Assembly: GCA_026393755.1 (NCBI GenBank)
Contig: JAPKZO010000036.1
Span: forward strand, 40,611 to 104,610
Direction of reading: 5' to 3'
DNA: 64,000 nucleotides
Source: Acidobacteriota bacterium
GTDB taxonomy: Bacteria > Acidobacteriota > Vicinamibacteria > Vicinamibacterales > JAKQTR01
A program made the position numbers and the translations under genes. The notes under the pieces are model-generated. The model was not told the DNA's origin. It did no database searches and saw only the letters and a list, made by a program, of their open reading frames with translations. Below are positions 24,854 to 34,323 of the stretch, piece by piece; the stretch's first letter is position 1, and every line of letters starts with the position of its first letter.

Positions 24854-25519
24854 ATGAGAACGAAACGTGCCTGCCTCCCGGCTCCATTCGATGCCCAGGG
24901 GTTTCTCGATTCGGCCGGCGCGGCGAGAGCGATCGTGGCGTATGCGAGATCGGAAACGATCTTCTCGCAGGGCGATGTTGGCGACAGCGTACTGTACATT
25001 CAGCGGGGAGGCGTGCGGCTGTCGGTCGTCTCCAAGGTCGGCAGGGAGGCCATTGTCGCGATGCTCGGCCCCGGCGACTTCTGCGGCGAGGGCGGACTGG
25101 CGGGGCAGTCGATCCGCATGGCCACCGCGACGGCGATCACCCCGACCACGGTGCTGGTGATTCCCAAGGCCGAGATGATCCGGGTGCTGCACGCGGAGCA
25201 CGCGCTGTCGGATCGCTTTATCGCGTACATGCTGAGCCGAAACATCCGCATCGAAGAGGATCTGATCGATCAACTCTTCAACTCGAGCGAAAAGCGGCTG
25301 GCCCGCGCCCTGCTACTGCTCGCCCGCTACGGCAAACAGGACGTGCCGACGCGCGTACTTCCCAGGATGTCGCAGGCGTCGCTGGCCAGCATGGTGGGGA
25401 CGACCCGCTCACGTGTGAATGGCTTCCTGAACAAGTTCAAGCGGCTCGGGTTCATCGAAGACGGTGGTGGCGGCATCACCATCAACAGCTCCCTCTTGAG
25501 CGTCGTGCTTCACGACTAG
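24854..25519 (+). CDS. Crp/Fnr family transcriptional regulator
   Basis: 221 residues. The cyclic-nucleotide-binding-like domain (about 18-115) shows FSQGDVGDSVLYI and LGPGDFCGEGGLAG; the phosphate-binding Arg-Ser/Thr pair of cAMP-binding CRP (RSAxV) is replaced by IRMATAT, so the ligand is uncertain and cAMP should not be assumed. There is no FNR-type Cys cluster. A dimerisation helix (IEEDLIDQLFNSSEKRLAR) leads into a winged HTH (about 172-200) with recognition helix TTRSRVNGFLNKF, and the end SSLLSVVLHD is typical of an acidobacterial/rhizobial subfamily. A copy of the TGTTC-N6-GAACA motif ends 33 bp before the ATG. I infer that it binds the ten copies in this window. Confidence 0.92.
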   Translation: MRTKRACLPAPFDAQGFLDSAGAARAIVAYARSETIFSQGDVGDSVLYIQRGGVRLSVVSKVGREAIVAMLGPGDFCGEGGLAGQSIRMATATAITPTTVLVIPKAEMIRVLHAEHALSDRFIAYMLSRNIRIEEDLIDQLFNSSEKRLARALLLLARYGKQDVPTRVLPRMSQASLASMVGTTRSRVNGFLNKFKRLGFIEDGGGGITINSSLLSVVLHD

Positions 25520-25538
25520 CTGACATCCCGCACCAGCC

Positions 25539-25554
25539 TGTTCACGTTGGAACA
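25539..25554 (+). promoter_or_regulatory. putative Crp/Fnr-type operator, upstream of the glucan synthase
   Basis: TGTTC-ACGTTG-GAACA, both half-sites at consensus, followed after 21 nt by CAGGAT (25576-25581). The start would be near 25588, which argues against translation from the ATG at 25580. Confidence 0.6.
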
Positions 25555-25606
25555 GGGGCAGACGGCGCCTGCCCTCAGGATGGGGCAAGGAAAGGCAAAC
25601 CTTCGC

Positions 25607-28600
25607 GTGGAGATCAGCCAGAAGACATTTCGCGATCCCCTCGTCTCGCTGCGCGACGCGATCACTCGCCGGCCGGGCTTCTCGCCAACTTTTGCCGGTG
25701 AGGAACCTCCATTGCGCGCGGAGTTGTTCAGCAGGGAGCAGATGGCGCAGCACGGCCGCGTGCTGGCCGGATCGCACCGCCTGGGACGGATGCGCGGCTC
25801 GGACAGGCTTCTGACGCGGCTGGCGCAGAACGAGACCCTGATCACCGCCGTCCGGGCCCTGCTGAACGAGGCCGTCAACGACGACCGCCGGATCACGCCC
25901 GCTGGCGAGTGGCTGCTCGACAACTTCTATCTGATCGAGGCACAGATCCGCACGGCGCGGCGGCACCTGCCGCCAGGCTACAGCCGCGAGCTGCCACGCC
26001 TGGCCGACGGCCCGTCAGCTGCACTGCCGCGGGTCTACGACATCGCCCTCGAGACCATCTCCCACGGCGACGGCCGCCTCGACACCGAGGGCCTCGGCCT
26101 GTTCGTGTCGGCATACCAGACGATGGCGCCGCTGACGATCGGCGAGCTGTGGGCCATTCCGATCATGCTGCGGCTGGCCCTGCTCGAGAATCTCCGCCGC
26201 GTGGCGGCCAGGATCGGGGCCGACCGGGTCAGCCGGAACGGCGCCGACTACTGGGCGGACCTGATGACGGCAATCGCGGAGAAGGATCCGAAGAGCCTGA
26301 TTCTGTTGATCGCCGACATGGCGCGATCCGATCCGCCGATGGTCGGGTCGTTTGTCGCCGAGTTCGCGCGGCGGCTGCAGGGCAAGAGCCCGGCGCTCGC
26401 CCTGCCGCTCACCTGGATCGAGCAGCGTCTGTCGGATGACGGTCTGACAATCGAACACCTGGTGCAATCGGAAAACCAGCAGCAGGCGGCCGACCAGGTG
26501 TCCATCAGCAACAGCATCAGCAGCCTGAGATTCCTCGGGGCCTCCGACTGGCGGGACTTCGTCGAGGCGAGAAGCGTCGTGGAGCGGACCCTGCGGGAGG
26601 ATCCGGTCAACGTGTATCCCCTGATGGACTTCGCGACGCGAGACCAGTACCGGCATGTCGTGGAGACGACGGCCAGACGCAGCGGCCAGACGGAGGGCGA
26701 CGTCGCCACGCTGGCAATCAGGCTCGCCCGGGACGCCGCCGCGACGGCACTTCCCGACGCTCGAGAGGCGCACGTCGGGTACTACCTGGTTGGCCCTGGG
26801 CTTCCACAACTCGAGCGGGCAGCGCACGCGCGATTCTCGATCGCCGAAGGCTTCCGACGCGCGTGTCTCAGGCACCCGCTGATGCTCTATCTCGGAACCA
26901 TCTTCGCGCTGACGGTGCTGCCCGGCGCGGCCGTGATCACACGGATGCACGCCGATGGTGCGGAAGGCCGGCTTCTGGCGCTGGTCGGTCTGTTCCTCCT
27001 GCTGTGCACTGGCCAGGTGGCCGTCGCGGTCGTCAATGCCCTGGTGCCTCGCCTGGCAACGCCCCGGGCGCTGCCGAAGATGGATCTGTCGGAAGGGATT
27101 CCTCCGGACTCGCGGACGCTGGTCGTGGTACCGACGATGATCACGAGCGCACAGAACGTCGAGCACATGATCGAGGCCCTCGAGGTGCGCTTTCTCGGCA
27201 ATCGGGACGGTCAGCTGGCGTTCGGCCTTCTGACCGACCTGGCCGATGCCGCAGAAGAAACGCTTCCCGAGGATGAGGCGCTCGAGTGTCTCGCCGTGCG
27301 CCTGATCGACAGCCTGAACGAGAAGTACCCGGTAGCAGTGCAACACGGTGCGTCCCCGCAAGGCCCGTTCTTTCTCTTTCACCGCCCGCGGCGCTGGAAT
27401 CCGGCGGAGCGCGTCTGGATGGGATACGAGCGCAAACGAGGGAAGCTCGCCGACCTGAACGGGCTGCTTCGCGGTCAATCCAGCGGCCAGTTCTCGCGCG
27501 TCGTCGGAGATACCGGGATCCTGCAGCAGGTGAAATACGTCATCACGCTCGACGCGGATACACAGCTGCCGCGGGACGCTGCGCGTCTGCTGGTCGGCGC
27601 CATGATGCATCCGCTCAACCGGGCGCTGTATGACAAGGGCAAGGGGCGCGTGACGGAAGGGTACGGCATTCTGCAGCCCCGCGTGGCCGTCAGCCTCACG
27701 GGTGCGAACCGGTCACGGTATGCCCGGCTGTGGGCCAGCGAGCCCGGCATCGATCCCTATACGCGCATCGTGTCCGACGTGTACCAAGACCTGTTTGGCG
27801 AAGGCTCCTTCATCGGGAAGGGCATCTACGACGTGGACGCGTTCGAGCTTGCAGTGGGCGGTCGCCTTCCGGAGAATCGAATCCTCAGCCACGACCTGCT
27901 CGAAGGCTGCTACGTCCGCGCCGGGCTCGTGACTGACGTGCAGGTGTACGAGGAGTCCCCGTCCCGCTACGACGAGGACGTGCGGCGCCGCTACCGCTGG
28001 ATCCGCGGTGACTGGCAGCTCTGGCGCTGGTTGTTGCCGGCGGTTCCGGGCCGCGAAGGACGCCGCGTTCGGAACCCGCTATCTGCGCTCAGCCGGTGGA
28101 AGCTCCTCGACAACCTGCGCAGAAGCGTCGCTCCAGCGGGACTGTTGGGCCTGCTGCTCGTTTCGTGGGCAGTGCTGTCGCCCGCCTGGGGATGGACCCT
28201 CGCCGGCATCGGCTGCCTGCTGCTCCCCGTTCTGGTGGCGTCGCTTCCAGGGCTTGTGCGAAGGCCCGAAGATGTGCCGCTGGCCACGCATCTCGAGACC
28301 AGTGTCCGCTCACTTGGACGTCAGGCTGCGCAGGCGCTGCTGGTGCTCGCGTGCCTTCCATACGAGGTGTTCTTCAGTCTCGACGCCGCTCTCCGCACAG
28401 TCGCGCGATTGCTCGTGACGCACAGACGCCTGCTCCAGTGGACGCCATCTGGCGATCGGGCGGACGCCTCGAGGCAAGGCCTGGCCGGTGCGTGGACGAG
28501 GATGTGGATCGCGCCTGCCGTCGCCTGCGTCACCGGAGTGTGGCTGTGGATGGCCCGTCCGTCGAGCCTGGCCGTCGCGGTTCCGATCCTGCTCCTCTGG

Positions 28601-31600
28601 TCTGCCGCACCGGTCATCACGTGGCACGTCAGCCGTCCGATGAAGCGCCGTGGAGAGCGGCTGACGGCCGATCAACTGCGCTTCCTTCACAGTATGGCGC
28701 GCAAGACGTGGGGCTTCTTCGACACCTACGTCGGGCCCGCCGATCACTGGCTGCCGCCTGATAACTACCAGGAACTGCCGGCGCTTGGCGTCGCGCATCG
28801 CACGTCGCCGACCAACATGGGACTGGCGCTGCTTGCCAATCTGTCCGCTCATGATTTCGGGTACCTCTCGACGGGCCGGCTCGTGGATCGCACCACGCGA
28901 GCGTTCCAGGCGATGTCGGCGATGGAGCGCCACCGTGGCCATTTCTACAACTGGTACGACACCCTGTCGCTCGTGCCGCTCGAGCCTCGGTACATCTCGT
29001 CGGTCGACAGTGGCAACCTGGCCGGACACCTCCTGACGCTCCGGCCTGGACTGATCGCGCTTGCCGGCGAACCAATCCTGCCCGCGCGCGCCTTTCAGGG
29101 CCTGCGCGACACGATCGAGATCGTGGCCGAAACCACACGGGCCGCGCCGATGTCCGCGCTGTCGCCGCTGCAGCAGACACTCCACGCGGCCTGCGAATTC
29201 CCGCCGCAGACCATCGCGGCCGGCCGGTTGATCCTCGAACGCCTCGCGGTGGAGAGCCGCGCGCTGGCGACGGCGCTGACCAGCTCGGCCGATCACGTGG
29301 CGAGCCGATGGGCCTCCGCGGCGGCCAACCAGTGCCGCGATATCCTGGGCGATCTCGCGTGCGTGGCGCCCTGGGAGGGGCCATCCGCGCCCGCGACGCC
29401 CCAGGCACGCGTCCCAGAGTTCACCTCCATCCCGACGCTCGAGGAGTTGGCGGCGCTCGACAGTGAGTGGGCCGGCCCAGCCAGGGCCAGGATCGCGGCG
29501 ATCGCCGGCCTCGCGGCGCGTGCGGTCGATCTGGCGGACATGGAGTGGGACTTCCTGTTCGACCGGACCCGCCAGGTTCTGTCGATAGGGTACAACGTCG
29601 CCGATCGTCGCCGCGATTCCAGCTACTACGACCTGCTCGCCTCGGAGGCGCGACTCAGCACGTTTGTCGCGATCGCACAGGGCCACCTGCCGCAGGAGAG
29701 CTGGTTCGCACTCGGCCGGTTGCTCACCACGGCCGCAGGCGAGCCGGTGCTGCTGTCGTGGAGCGGCTCGATGTTCGAGTACCTCATGCCGCTTGTCGTC
29801 ATGCCCGGGTACGACGAGACACTGCTCGACCAGACATGCAAGGCGGCGGTCAAGCGCCAGATTGAATATGGCAGGCACTGCGGGGTGCCGTGGGGCATTT
29901 CCGAGTCGGGGTACAACCTGCTCGATGTGCGGCTCGCCTACCAGTACCGCGCGTTCGGCGTGCCTGGTCTCGGCCTCAAGCGCGGCCTCGCCGACGACCT
30001 CGTCGTGGCACCGTACGCGTCGGCTCTCGCGCTGATGGTGTCGCCCGCCGCCGCCTGCTCGAACCTGCAGCGGCTCGCCGCTGACGGCTTCGAAGGGGAT
30101 CTCGGCTTCTACGAGGCAATCGACTATACGCCGACGCGCCTGCCGCGCGGTCACTCGCACGCGCTCGTCCGCGCCTACATGGCACATCACCAGGGGATGA
30201 CATTCCTTTCGCTGGCGCAGGTGCTGCTCGATGGCCTGATGCAGAAGCGCTTTGCGTCCGACCCGGCCTTCCAGGCCACAGCCTTGCTGCTCCAGGAGCG
30301 GATCCCGCGCGTCAGCGCCTTCTACCTGCCGGCCACGCCCGCGTCGGACGCCCGCACGGCACCAGCCAGCACGCAGATCGCAGTGCGATCGATTAGCGGG
30401 CCAGACACCCCCGCTCCCGAGGTCCAACTGCTGTCGAACGGACGGTATCACCTCGTGGTCACCAACGCGGGCGGCGGTTACAGCCGGTGGAAGGAATTCG
30501 CTGTGACCCGCTGGCGCGAGGACGCGACGTCGGACAACTGGGGAACGTTCTGCTACCTCCGGGACGTCTCGAGTGGCGCCTTCTGGTCGGCCGCGCACCA
30601 GCCGACGCTGCAGCCGGCCGATCGGTTCGAGGTGGTGTTTTCCGAGGCCCGCGCCGAGTTCCGCAGCAGGAGCAACCAGATCGAGAGCTACCTCGAAATC
30701 GCCGTGTCGCCCGAAGACGATGTCGAATTGCGCCGGTTGCGGCTGACCAACTGCGGCCGCACGCGCCGCATGATTGAAGTGACGACGTACGCGGAGGTGG
30801 CGCTGGCCGCTCCGGCTGCCGACGCGCTCCACCCCGCGTTCAGCAACCTCTTCGTCCAGACCGAGGTTGTCCCCGATCAGCGTGCCATTCTCTGCACCAG
30901 GCGACCGCGATCGCGCGACGAGTCTTCCCCCTGGATGTTCCACCTGATGGCGGCGCACGGCGCGTCGGCCGGGAGCGCGCTCTCGTACGAGACGGATCGG
31001 CTCCGCTTCCTGGGCCGCGGGCGAACGCCAGCCGATCCGCGCGCGATGCGCGACTTCGGGCCTCTGTCCGGCGCAACCGGATCGGTACTTGATCCGATCG
31101 TCGCCATCCGCGGCCGGTACAGTATCGAGCCCGACGAGTCGATCACGATCGACATCGTCTCGGGCGTGGCCGAGACGCGCGGCGCCTGTCTGGGCCTCGT
31201 GAGCAAGTACCAGGACCGGAGGCTCGCCAATCGGGTGTTCGCCCTGGCGTCCACCCACGCGCAGGTCGTCCTGCGGCAGTTGAATGCCAGCGAATCGGAC
31301 GCGCATCTCTATTGCCGCCTGGCCTCTTCGATCATCTACGCAAACCCGTCGCTGCGTGCCGATCCGGCCATCGTCATGACGAACCGGCGCGGGCAGTCCG
31401 CGTTGTGGGGCTCGTCGGTGTCAGGCGATCTGCCGATCGTACTGCTGCAGATCGGCGACGCGGCGCACATCGATCTGGTACGTCAGCTCGTGCAGGCCCA
31501 CGCCTATTGGCGCTTGAAGGGGCTGGCGGTCGATCTGGTGATCTGGAACGAGGATCGCGCGGGATACCGGCAGTCGCTCCAGGAGCAGATCATCGGACTG

Positions 31601-34261
31601 ATCGCGTCTGGCGTCGAGACCAACGCCCCGGCTCGTCCCGGCGCCGTGTTTGTCCGGCCTGCCGAACAGATCTCGAACGAGGACCGCGTGCTGTTCCAAT
31701 CGGTCGCCAGGGTGATCATCACCGATGTCCACGGCTCGCTGGCCGACCAGATTGCCGGCCGGCAGCCCGACCCGCCGCCCACCCGATTCACGCCGACCCG
31801 GGTCATTCGCGCGTCGGATCCGGCGCCGCCGCCATTGCCACGCGGCGATCTCGTGTTCTTTAACGGGCGCGGCGGCTTCACGCCTGACGGTCGCGAGTAC
31901 ATCATCACGACCGGGCCCGAGACGGCGACCCCGGCGCCCTGGGTGAACGTGCTGGCGAACCCCGGATTCGGAACCGTGATCTCGGAGAGCGGTTCGGCGT
32001 ACAGCTGGGCCGAGAACGCCCACGAATTCCGCCTGACGCCGTGGAACAACGACCCGGTGACTGACGCCGGTGGGGAAGCGATCTACGTCCGTGACGAGGA
32101 AAGCGGCCGGTTCTGGTCGCCGACGCCCCTGCCGGCAGGAACCGGCGGCCACTACACGACCCGCCATGGATTCGGCTACAGCGTGTTCGAGCACACCGAA
32201 GACGGCATCACGTCGGAGCTGTGGGTGTACGTCGATCTGGTGGCGCCGGTGAAATGGTCGGTCCTGAAGCTTCGCAACGGATCCGGCAGGGCGCGCCGCC
32301 TGTCAGCCACTGGCTACGTCGAATGGGTGCTGGGCGACCTCCGGGGCAAGTCCGCCCAGCACGTGGTCACGACGATCGATTCGGAGACCGGCGCCATTTT
32401 CGCCGAGAACACGTACAACGCCGAGTTTGCCGGCCGCACGGCCTTCTTTGATGCGGCCGACGCAAGCAGCGGCGTTTGTGGCGATCGCACCGAGTTCATC
32501 GGCCGCAACGGCACGCTCAGGCAGCCGGCGGCGATGTTGCGGTCGACGCTCTCCGGCCGCGTGGGAGGCGCGCTGGATCCGTGCGCGGCGATCCAGGTGG
32601 TCTTCGCGCTGGACGCGGGCGAAGAGCGCGAGATCGTCTTCAGGTTAGGCGCCGGGCGGGGCCAGGAAGACGCGGCAGGCCTGGTGAGGCGTGCCCGGGG
32701 TTCGGCTGCCGCACGCCGCGCGCTTGAAGAGGTGTGGGAGTACTGGAACCATACGCTCGGCGTCATCAACGTCGACACGCCCGACGCCGCGCTCAACACT
32801 CTGGCCAACGGCTGGCTCCTCTACCAGACCGTGGCGTGCCGGCTCTGGGGCCGAAGCGGCTTGTACCAGTCGGGAGGCGCCTTCGGCTTCCGCGACCAGT
32901 TGCAGGACGTAATGGCGCTGGTCCACGCCGAACCGCCGCTGGTCCGTCAGCACCTGTTGTTGTGCGCGTCGCGGCAGTTCCCGGAAGGCGACGTCCAGCA
33001 CTGGTGGCATCCGCCCGGTGGTCGCGGCGTCCGCACGCATTGTTCGGACGACTACCTGTGGCTGCCGATGGCGGCGTGCCGCTATGTGGCGGCCACTGGC
33101 GACGCCGGCGTGCTCGATGAAATGGTCGCCTTCGTCGAAGGCCGTGCCGTGAACCCCGAGGAAGACTCCTACTACGACTTGCCCGCAACGTCCGAGAACC
33201 GCGCCAGCCTGTACACGCACTGTGTGCGTGCGATCGTGAGGGGCCTGCAGTTCGGCGCACACGGGTTGCCGCTGATTGGATCGGGAGACTGGAACGACGG
33301 TATGAACCTGGTTGGCGCCGGCGGACGGGGTGAGAGTGTCTGGCTGGGGTTCTTTCTCTACGCCGTCCTGATGCCGTTTGCCGACCTGGCCCGAAGGCAC
33401 AACGACGCCGCCTTCGCGGATCGCTGCCTGTCGGAGGCGACGAAGGTGCGGCTCCATCTCGAAGAGAACGGCTGGGACGGGTCGTGGTACCGGCGTGCGT
33501 ATTTCGACGATGGGTCGCCGCTCGGATCGTCGAGCAACCTCGAGTGTCAGATTGATTCGATTGCGCAGAGCTGGTCCGTGCTCTCCGGGGCCGCCGATCC
33601 GGCCCGCGCCCGCACCGCCCTGGACGCGGTGGACGCGCGGCTGGTTCGACGAGACGACGGCCTTGTCCGCCTGCTCGACCCGCCGTTCGACACCTCCACG
33701 CTCGACCCCGGGTATATCAAAGGATATGTGCCAGGTGTGCGCGAAAACGGGGGGCAGTATACACACGCGGCCATCTGGGCGGCGATGGCCTTCGCTGAAC
33801 TCGGCGATGCGCGGCGCGCGTGGGACGTGTGGCGCCTGATCAACCCGCTCGCGCACGGGGCGTCACCGGCGGCGATCGAGACCTACAAAGTCGAGCCCTA
33901 CGTGGTGGCCGCCGATGTCTACGCGGTGGACCCGCACGTCGGCCGCGGCGGATGGACCTGGTACACGGGGTCGGCCGCGTGGATGTACCGGCTGATCATC
34001 GAATCGCTGCTCGGCGTGACGCGGCTGGGCGACCAACTGCGAATTGCGCCGTGCCTCCCGGCGGACTGGCACGGTTTCACCGTGCATTACCGGTACGGCG
34101 AAACCGTCTATCATGTCGTCGTACACCAGACGCCCCCGGCGACCGGCGCCGAGCGGATCAGCGTCGACGGGCGCGATCAGGTTGGCATGGCGGTTGCGCT
34201 CGCCAACGATCGCGTGGAGCATGGCGTAGAGGTGTGGGTGCGATCGGCGAGTCGTACGTGA
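25607..34261 (+). CDS. ndvB: cyclic beta-1,2-glucan synthase-like giant protein (GT84 + GH94)
   Basis: About 2884 residues from the GTG at 25607 (AAGGAAAGG upstream); an ATG at 25580 and a TTG at 25547 are in frame but lie in the predicted promoter. The order follows NdvB/Cgs: an N-terminal soluble region, membrane helices near 425-495, the GT84 domain with D649-A-D (TLDADTQLP) and RWIRGDWQ (W798), more helices (840-1010), a glycoamylase-like domain (YMAHHQGMTF near 1524), then the GH94 domain with its carbohydrate-binding part and the catalytic GDWNDGMN (D2561, D2564). The family makes and trims cyclic or linear beta-1,2-glucans for the periplasm, important in osmotic adaptation and host interaction. 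The size matches the family (2800-2900). The gene sits under a Crp-type promoter next to the regulator. Confidence 0.92.
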   Translation: MEISQKTFRDPLVSLRDAITRRPGFSPTFAGEEPPLRAELFSREQMAQHGRVLAGSHRLGRMRGSDRLLTRLAQNETLITAVRALLNEAVNDDRRITPAGEWLLDNFYLIEAQIRTARRHLPPGYSRELPRLADGPSAALPRVYDIALETISHGDGRLDTEGLGLFVSAYQTMAPLTIGELWAIPIMLRLALLENLRRVAARIGADRVSRNGADYWADLMTAIAEKDPKSLILLIADMARSDPPMVGSFVAEFARRLQGKSPALALPLTWIEQRLSDDGLTIEHLVQSENQQQAADQVSISNSISSLRFLGASDWRDFVEARSVVERTLREDPVNVYPLMDFATRDQYRHVVETTARRSGQTEGDVATLAIRLARDAAATALPDAREAHVGYYLVGPGLPQLERAAHARFSIAEGFRRACLRHPLMLYLGTIFALTVLPGAAVITRMHADGAEGRLLALVGLFLLLCTGQVAVAVVNALVPRLATPRALPKMDLSEGIPPDSRTLVVVPTMITSAQNVEHMIEALEVRFLGNRDGQLAFGLLTDLADAAEETLPEDEALECLAVRLIDSLNEKYPVAVQHGASPQGPFFLFHRPRRWNPAERVWMGYERKRGKLADLNGLLRGQSSGQFSRVVGDTGILQQVKYVITLDADTQLPRDAARLLVGAMMHPLNRALYDKGKGRVTEGYGILQPRVAVSLTGANRSRYARLWASEPGIDPYTRIVSDVYQDLFGEGSFIGKGIYDVDAFELAVGGRLPENRILSHDLLEGCYVRAGLVTDVQVYEESPSRYDEDVRRRYRWIRGDWQLWRWLLPAVPGREGRRVRNPLSALSRWKLLDNLRRSVAPAGLLGLLLVSWAVLSPAWGWTLAGIGCLLLPVLVASLPGLVRRPEDVPLATHLETSVRSLGRQAAQALLVLACLPYEVFFSLDAALRTVARLLVTHRRLLQWTPSGDRADASRQGLAGAWTRMWIAPAVACVTGVWLWMARPSSLAVAVPILLLWSAAPVITWHVSRPMKRRGERLTADQLRFLHSMARKTWGFFDTYVGPADHWLPPDNYQELPALGVAHRTSPTNMGLALLANLSAHDFGYLSTGRLVDRTTRAFQAMSAMERHRGHFYNWYDTLSLVPLEPRYISSVDSGNLAGHLLTLRPGLIALAGEPILPARAFQGLRDTIEIVAETTRAAPMSALSPLQQTLHAACEFPPQTIAAGRLILERLAVESRALATALTSSADHVASRWASAAANQCRDILGDLACVAPWEGPSAPATPQARVPEFTSIPTLEELAALDSEWAGPARARIAAIAGLAARAVDLADMEWDFLFDRTRQVLSIGYNVADRRRDSSYYDLLASEARLSTFVAIAQGHLPQESWFALGRLLTTAAGEPVLLSWSGSMFEYLMPLVVMPGYDETLLDQTCKAAVKRQIEYGRHCGVPWGISESGYNLLDVRLAYQYRAFGVPGLGLKRGLADDLVVAPYASALALMVSPAAACSNLQRLAADGFEGDLGFYEAIDYTPTRLPRGHSHALVRAYMAHHQGMTFLSLAQVLLDGLMQKRFASDPAFQATALLLQERIPRVSAFYLPATPASDARTAPASTQIAVRSISGPDTPAPEVQLLSNGRYHLVVTNAGGGYSRWKEFAVTRWREDATSDNWGTFCYLRDVSSGAFWSAAHQPTLQPADRFEVVFSEARAEFRSRSNQIESYLEIAVSPEDDVELRRLRLTNCGRTRRMIEVTTYAEVALAAPAADALHPAFSNLFVQTEVVPDQRAILCTRRPRSRDESSPWMFHLMAAHGASAGSALSYETDRLRFLGRGRTPADPRAMRDFGPLSGATGSVLDPIVAIRGRYSIEPDESITIDIVSGVAETRGACLGLVSKYQDRRLANRVFALASTHAQVVLRQLNASESDAHLYCRLASSIIYANPSLRADPAIVMTNRRGQSALWGSSVSGDLPIVLLQIGDAAHIDLVRQLVQAHAYWRLKGLAVDLVIWNEDRAGYRQSLQEQIIGLIASGVETNAPARPGAVFVRPAEQISNEDRVLFQSVARVIITDVHGSLADQIAGRQPDPPPTRFTPTRVIRASDPAPPPLPRGDLVFFNGRGGFTPDGREYIITTGPETATPAPWVNVLANPGFGTVISESGSAYSWAENAHEFRLTPWNNDPVTDAGGEAIYVRDEESGRFWSPTPLPAGTGGHYTTRHGFGYSVFEHTEDGITSELWVYVDLVAPVKWSVLKLRNGSGRARRLSATGYVEWVLGDLRGKSAQHVVTTIDSETGAIFAENTYNAEFAGRTAFFDAADASSGVCGDRTEFIGRNGTLRQPAAMLRSTLSGRVGGALDPCAAIQVVFALDAGEEREIVFRLGAGRGQEDAAGLVRRARGSAAARRALEEVWEYWNHTLGVINVDTPDAALNTLANGWLLYQTVACRLWGRSGLYQSGGAFGFRDQLQDVMALVHAEPPLVRQHLLLCASRQFPEGDVQHWWHPPGGRGVRTHCSDDYLWLPMAACRYVAATGDAGVLDEMVAFVEGRAVNPEEDSYYDLPATSENRASLYTHCVRAIVRGLQFGAHGLPLIGSGDWNDGMNLVGAGGRGESVWLGFFLYAVLMPFADLARRHNDAAFADRCLSEATKVRLHLEENGWDGSWYRRAYFDDGSPLGSSSNLECQIDSIAQSWSVLSGAADPARARTALDAVDARLVRRDDGLVRLLDPPFDTSTLDPGYIKGYVPGVRENGGQYTHAAIWAAMAFAELGDARRAWDVWRLINPLAHGASPAAIETYKVEPYVVAADVYAVDPHVGRGGWTWYTGSAAWMYRLIIESLLGVTRLGDQLRIAPCLPADWHGFTVHYRYGETVYHVVVHQTPPATGAERISVDGRDQVGMAVALANDRVEHGVEVWVRSASRT

Positions 34262-34323
34262 GGCTCTTCCCGATCGCTGAAGGAGAGGTCTGGTCTCTCG
34301 AAGCGGTCGCGTAGAGAGGTGCT

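Noticed and set aside
28310..31306. Long open frame antisense to the glucan synthase
   Set aside because: High-GC shadow of a strongly coding plus-strand gene; Arg/Gly/His-rich with no domain.
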